Assembly: GCA_017853275.1 (NCBI GenBank)
Contig: JAFMJV010000019.1
Span: 1-51,382, forward strand
From: Chloroflexota bacterium
GTDB taxonomy: Bacteria; Chloroflexota; Limnocylindria; Limnocylindrales; CSP1-4
Direction: 5' to 3'
DNA: 51,382 nt
Position 1 is the stretch's first letter. Each line of letters starts with the position of its first letter. Of the stretch, positions 51,336 through 51,382 are shown in pieces. A program made the position numbers and the translations under genes. The notes below the pieces were generated by a model that had not been told where the DNA came from, made no database searches, and saw nothing but the letters and a program-made list of their open reading frames with translations.

Positions 51336-51382
51336 CTACTCCAGGATCTGGGTGATCGCGCCGGCACCGACCGTGTGGCCGC
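51336..51382 (-). CDS. tuf: Elongation factor Tu, 3' tip only
   Basis: The last 14 codons and a TAG stop are visible. They read GHTVGAGAITQILE, which matches the C-terminus of EF-Tu. The rest lies beyond the window. The tuf-rpsJ order is the standard str/S10 junction; the rpsJ start follows three bases past the stop. Confidence 0.85.
   Translation of the reverse strand, partial: GHTVGAGAITQILE

Overview
The window is very GC-rich, almost fully coding DNA from a bacterium, most likely a member of the Chloroflexota. The Limnocylindria/Ellin6529 type of soil and freshwater lineage fits, but that is inference. Supporting points are GTG starts at many genes, dense TGA/ATG and TGA/GTG overlaps, an alpha2-type glycyl-tRNA synthetase, a MutL-like (PF13941-type) gene of the kind common in Chloroflexota, and an L24 with a C-terminal zinc ribbon.

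Region 1 (1-8641, minus) is one uninterrupted open frame of at least 2,880 codons that runs off the window edge. It encodes a secreted, modular, adhesin-like protein. From the N-terminus it has a signal peptide, four copies of a Cna-B-like plus CshA-type fibril module, a Pro/Thr linker, then three copies of a super-module made of a carbohydrate-binding-like domain, cadherin-like Ig repeats and a pre-peptidase-C-like spacer.

Region 2 (8648-18833) is a mosaic. A divergent intergenic region rich in inverted repeats leads into a two-gene NfnAB/SudBA-like flavoprotein pair (plus). On the minus strand are a GT87-like membrane glycosyltransferase, glycyl-tRNA synthetase, a small secreted protein, a zinc-ribbon protein with a 13-Asp run, and a TerC-family membrane protein. 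The terC gene has a good promoter, a candidate yybP-ykoY (Mn2+) riboswitch and an apparent start-site sequestering helix. Then come a winged-helix regulator, recO and a polyprenyl diphosphate synthase.

Region 3 (18834-34119, minus) is a housekeeping run read from right to left: a TPR-like protein, glmM, acpS, nnrD, alr, a MutL-like ASKHA protein with an unknown partner, tsaE-tsaB-rimI-tsaD (t6A tRNA modification), rsmA, ispE, ridA, glmU and a HlyC/CorC-type CBS protein. It combines cell-wall precursor synthesis, tRNA and rRNA modification, isoprenoid synthesis and metabolite repair.

Region 4 (34123-51382, minus) is the S10-spc-alpha ribosomal supercluster. It runs from the 3' tip of tuf through rpsJ, rplCDWB, rpsS, rplV, rpsC, rplP, rpmC, rpsQ, rplN, rplX, rplE, rpsN, rpsH, rplF, rplR, rpsE, rpmD, rplO, secY, adk, map, infA, rpmJ, rpsM, rpsK, rpsD, rpoA, rplQ, truA, rplM and rpsI, and ends at a strong hairpin. 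It looks co-transcribed, with an internal promoter before infA and a structured 121-nt gap before rplR. I saw no rRNA, tRNA, insertion sequence or CRISPR array.
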